Translations under genes and position numbers: made by a program
Source: Gemmataceae bacterium
GTDB taxonomy: Bacteria; Planctomycetota; Planctomycetia; Gemmatales; Gemmataceae
Assembly (NCBI GenBank): GCA_022616435.1
Contig: JAKEET010000143.1
Coordinates: 1-32,550 of the forward strand
Reading direction: 5' to 3'
Length of the DNA: 32,550 bases
Part shown: piece after piece, positions 30,263 to 32,550 of the stretch
Position numbering within the stretch: position 1 is the first letter of the stretch
Layout: each line of letters begins with the position of its first letter
The notes under the pieces: model-generated
The model's database searches: none
What the model was told of the DNA's origin: nothing
The model's input: only the letters and a program-made list of their open reading frames with translations

Positions 30263-31135
30263 ATGCTCCTCCGCACGGAACGCTTGACCAAAGACTACGG
30301 CCGGTTTCGCGCCCTGGACGCGCTCGATCTGGACGTGCGGCCGGGGGAGGTCTGCGGCATCCTCGGGCCCAACGGCTCGGGGAAATCGACGGCGCTGCGG
30401 CTGCTCCTGGGTTTCATGCGGCCGACGGCCGGCCAGGCCTGGATCGCCGGGCACGATTGCTGGCACGACAGCGTCCATGCTCGCCAGCATGTCGCGTATC
30501 TTCCGGGCGAGCTGCGCCTCTACGAGAACATGACGGGCCGACAGTTGATCGACTTCCTCGCGCGGCTGCGGCAACGGCCTGTCAACGGCGACCTGGACCG
30601 GCTGGCCAAGACGTTCGACATCGACATATCGCGTCCGCTGGCCCAGCTTTCCTCCGGCATGAAACGGAAGGTGGCGCTGCTGGCCGTGCTGGCGCCGCGG
30701 ACGCCGCTGGTGATCCTCGACGAGCCGACCAACACGCTCGACCCGACGATGCGCGACGTGCTGCTGGCGCAGTTGCGGGCGGCCCGCGACCACGGCCAGG
30801 CGGTGCTGTTCTCGTCGCACGTGCTGACCGAAGTCGAACAGGTGTGCGACCGCGTGGCCATCCTGCAACAGGGACGCCTGGTCCACGTGCAGGCGATGGC
30901 CGAGCTGCGCGAGGCGCGGCGGGTGCGAGCGCGGTTTGCCGGACTGGTCGAGGCCGTGCCGGAACTGCCGGGGCTGCGCGGCTACGAGCGGAATCACGTG
31001 GAAGTGACGTTCGAGTACGCTGGCCCGCTGCGCGACCTGCTCGGCTGGCTGGGGCGTCAGGACGTGACGGACCTGCACATTGAGCCGCTGGGCCTGGGCG
31101 GGATTTATCATCGCTTCCACGGGAACGAACCGTAG
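30263..31135 (+). CDS. ABC transporter ATP-binding protein
   Basis: The 290-residue protein is the ATPase of an ABC transporter. It shows Walker A GPNGSGKST at about residues 35-43, the signature LSSGMKRKV near 129, Walker B LVILDEPTN near 149-157, and the switch histidine in SSH near 190. The C-terminal 80 residues form an accessory domain (EVTFEYAGPLRDLLGWLG) seen in drug and lipid-type exporters. The ATG at 30263 begins LLRTERLTKDYG, the usual start of this fold. A permease gene follows after 77 bases, so the pair makes an ABC-2 type exporter. Substrate specificity cannot be read; relatives export antibiotics, lipids or polysaccharides. Confidence 0.93.
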   Translation: MLLRTERLTKDYGRFRALDALDLDVRPGEVCGILGPNGSGKSTALRLLLGFMRPTAGQAWIAGHDCWHDSVHARQHVAYLPGELRLYENMTGRQLIDFLARLRQRPVNGDLDRLAKTFDIDISRPLAQLSSGMKRKVALLAVLAPRTPLVILDEPTNTLDPTMRDVLLAQLRAARDHGQAVLFSSHVLTEVEQVCDRVAILQQGRLVHVQAMAELREARRVRARFAGLVEAVPELPGLRGYERNHVEVTFEYAGPLRDLLGWLGRQDVTDLHIEPLGLGGIYHRFHGNEP

Positions 31136-31136
31136 C

Positions 31137-31200
31137 GCGGGCGGTTTGCCTGCACGAATCCTGAACATCCCGTGAGCCGACGCGCAGGCTAGCCGCCTGC
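31137..31200. repeat. Inverted repeat between the ABC ATPase and permease genes
   Basis: GCGGGCGGTTTGCCTGC (31137-31153) pairs with GCAGGCTAGCCGCCTGC (31184-31200) at 14 of 17 positions. The right arm can also fold alone as GCAGGC-TAGCC-GCCTGC. It starts right after the ATPase stop and ends 12 bases before the permease ATG. Confidence 0.7.
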
Positions 31201-31212
31201 ACCACGAGCAAT

Positions 31213-32100
31213 ATGACGCGAACCTTGATCCTCAAGCTGCTGCGCGATTACCGGGTCGGCCTGATCGTGGTCGCGCTCTTGCTGTTCCTGTTTCAGCTCT
31301 TGTGGTCCGTCGTCGCCCGGCGCGTTTCCACGGAAATCATGGAAGCATTCGCGCCCTTCGGCATCGGCTTGCCGCAGCTTCGCCAGATCGTCTTTCAGGG
31401 GCCGGGCAAGATCATCCAGTCGCTCCTGGGCGGCGAGATGCTGCGGCTTGACCATGCCATGGACGTGCTCTCCATGGCCTATGTGCACCCGCTCACGCAG
31501 GTCATCATCTGCGTCTGGGCGATTGGCCGGGCGTCGGGCGCCATCGCCGGCGAGATCGACCGCGGCACCATGGAACTGCTCCTGGCCCAGCCGATTCGCC
31601 GGAGCCAGTTGGTGCTGGCCCATCTCACCGTGGATTGCCTCACGATTCCGGTGATCTGCCTGAGCATGTGGGCCGGAACGTGCGTCGGCGCCGAGCTGGT
31701 CGGATTCACCCGCGCGACCGAGGCGCGCTTGCAAGTGGAGCTCGTTCGCTTCGGCCCGGCGCTCGTGAATGTCGCCCTCTTGGCCTTCGCGGTCAGCGGC
31801 ATCAGCATGGCCGTCTCGGCGGCCGGACGCTATCGCGGCCGGGTCCTGGGGCTCACGGTCCTGGTTGCCTTGCTCATGTTCCTGGTCAACGTGATCGGCC
31901 AGCTCTGGACGCCGATGGAGTGGCTGCGGCCGTTCACCGTGTTCTACTATTACCAGCCGCAGCCGATGATCCTCGATCCGGATTGGGCGGAGCAGTGGAT
32001 CGTCTGGGGGCGGTTCGCGGTGCTGGCGGCGGTCGGGTCGGTGGGGTATCTCACGGCGCTGTGGACCTTCTGCGAGCGTGATTTGCCGGCGCCGTTGTGA
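31213..32100 (+). CDS. ABC-2 type transporter permease
   Basis: The 295-residue protein is the membrane subunit for the ATPase encoded just upstream. Six hydrophobic segments are visible at about residues 14-36, 94-110, 132-152, 174-195, 206-230 and 263-283. The sequence EIDRGTMELLLAQPIRRSQLVLAHL at about 116-140 is the characteristic coupling segment of ABC-2 permeases (E-x-x-x-G-T-x-E-x-L-L). The ATG at 31213 starts directly with a cytoplasmic helix. A fused ABC-2 pair with one ATPase and one permease suggests a homodimeric exporter. The spacer between the genes holds an inverted repeat, so relative expression may be tuned. Confidence 0.88.
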   Translation: MTRTLILKLLRDYRVGLIVVALLLFLFQLLWSVVARRVSTEIMEAFAPFGIGLPQLRQIVFQGPGKIIQSLLGGEMLRLDHAMDVLSMAYVHPLTQVIICVWAIGRASGAIAGEIDRGTMELLLAQPIRRSQLVLAHLTVDCLTIPVICLSMWAGTCVGAELVGFTRATEARLQVELVRFGPALVNVALLAFAVSGISMAVSAAGRYRGRVLGLTVLVALLMFLVNVIGQLWTPMEWLRPFTVFYYYQPQPMILDPDWAEQWIVWGRFAVLAAVGSVGYLTALWTFCERDLPAPL

Positions 32101-32123
32101 AGGATTGGGGCGGCGACCGGTCC

Positions 32124-32152
32124 TTGCGGCCCGCGTGCCGCCGGGCTATAGT
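32124..32152 (+). promoter_or_regulatory. Promoter with start point at the ATG of the next gene
   Basis: TTGCGG (32124-32129) and TATAGT (32147-32152) are 17 bases apart. The predicted start, about 7 bases after the -10 element, coincides with the ATG at 32159, which has no ribosome site. Confidence 0.55.
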
Positions 32153-32158
32153 CTGCGA

Positions 32159-32550
32159 ATGGCCAAGACTCCGCAGGCGTCCGATGATTTCGACAGCCCG
32201 TGGAAAGAGGCGTTGCAGCGCTACCTGCGGTCGTTCTTGCAGTTCTTCTGGCCCGACATCCACGGCGACGTCGATTGGTCGCGCGGCTACGAAGCGCTCG
32301 ACAAGGAGTTTCAGCAGATCATCCGCCGCGCCAAGACCGGCAAACGCCTGGCCGACAAGCTGTTCAAGATCTGGCTGAAGGACGGCGCCGAGCGCTGGCT
32401 GCTGATCCATGTGGAGATCCAGGGCGACTACGAAAAGGCCTTCGCCCGGCGCATGTTCGACTACAACCTGGCCGCCCGGCAGTTGTACGCCAAGACCGTC
32501 GTCAGCCTGGCAGTGCTGTGCGACGATCGGCCCGAGTGGCGGCCGGAGAC
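32159..32550 (+). CDS. Rpn/PD-(D/E)XK-nuclease-like protein, 3' end off window
   Basis: The first 130 residues are visible. They resemble the Rpn (recombination-promoting nuclease)/putative transposase group, which carries a PD-(D/E)XK nuclease fold. The key stretch is DKLFKIWLKDGAERWLLIHVEIQGD at about residues 63-87, where E-x-Q after a hydrophobic strand is the expected catalytic core. RMFDYNLAAR follows as in that group. The N-terminal 40 residues (SFLQFFWPDIHGDVDWSRGYEALDKEFQ) fit the same family. Many copies of such genes occur in large genomes, and their role is poorly known; DNA cleavage or genome rearrangement is suggested. The ATG at 32159 is chosen because it coincides with the predicted transcription start. 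The gene is cut by the right edge, so intactness cannot be judged. Confidence 0.6.
   Translation, partial: MAKTPQASDDFDSPWKEALQRYLRSFLQFFWPDIHGDVDWSRGYEALDKEFQQIIRRAKTGKRLADKLFKIWLKDGAERWLLIHVEIQGDYEKAFARRMFDYNLAARQLYAKTVVSLAVLCDDRPEWRPE

Noticed and set aside
1..32550. tRNA genes, rRNA, prophage, intact insertion sequence or integration site
   Set aside because: I looked for cloverleaf-like segments, transposases and integrases on both strands and found none I could support. The only candidate linked to mobility is the partial Rpn-like gene at the right edge.

Overview
The window looks like chromosomal DNA of a high-GC planctomycete, probably of the Gemmata/Gemmataceae type. The reasons are a DUF1559 prepilin-like protein with the RRGFTLIELLVV leader, two proteins with the planctomycete N-terminal export motif (VETLEARTVPS and VEWLEDRSLPS), an ECF sigma factor directly followed by a Ser/Thr kinase with a TPR-rich exterior, and many G+C-rich palindromic intergenic repeats. 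These are family-level inferences made by reading; no database search was run.

Layout. 1-2674 (minus): a phospho-sugar mutase that runs off the left edge, and a CvpA-type membrane protein. 2878-5892 (plus): a BlaI-type repressor gene with a sigma70-like promoter and a palindromic operator, followed by a BlaR1-like M56 membrane protease that carries a coiled coil and a PDZ domain in place of a beta-lactam sensor. 6086-9510 (plus): a small secreted protein, a GntP-family gluconate-type permease that appears to be leaderless, and an MFS sugar-acid transporter. 9567-13371 (minus): a DUF1559 pseudopilin-like protein and a 790-residue RTX calcium-binding repeat protein. 13744-18015 (plus): an exported low-complexity protein with a C-terminal membrane anchor, an ECF sigma factor and a degenerate-motif Ser/Thr kinase. 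18064-18791 (minus): a decayed PQQ-type beta-propeller gene.

19029-22876 (minus) is the most interesting block. It is an arsenic-type operon in the order arsR, pstS, arsI, sigZ, with an ArsR-like operator/promoter in front and an orphan PhnD-type binding protein gene just upstream. No phosphate permease genes accompany the two binding proteins. ArsR, ArsI and SigZ all carry vicinal cysteine pairs beyond the usual metal site.

23191-27025 (plus): a small secreted protein, a patatin-like lipoprotein and a secretin-like exported protein. 27136-29335 (minus): an NfeD-like protein and a flotillin with overlapping reading frames; 29573-30058 (minus) is a small membrane protein. 30263-32100 (plus): an ABC ATPase and its ABC-2 type permease. 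32159 to the right edge: the start of an Rpn/PD-(D/E)XK-like gene, again apparently leaderless.

Intergenic DNA is packed with inverted repeats of at least seven unrelated sequences. Several sit exactly at gene ends, and two supply stop codons to the flanking genes. One family occurs twice (10644 and 23095) with a compensatory base change that supports a conserved hairpin. I saw no tRNA, rRNA, CRISPR array or intact insertion sequence.
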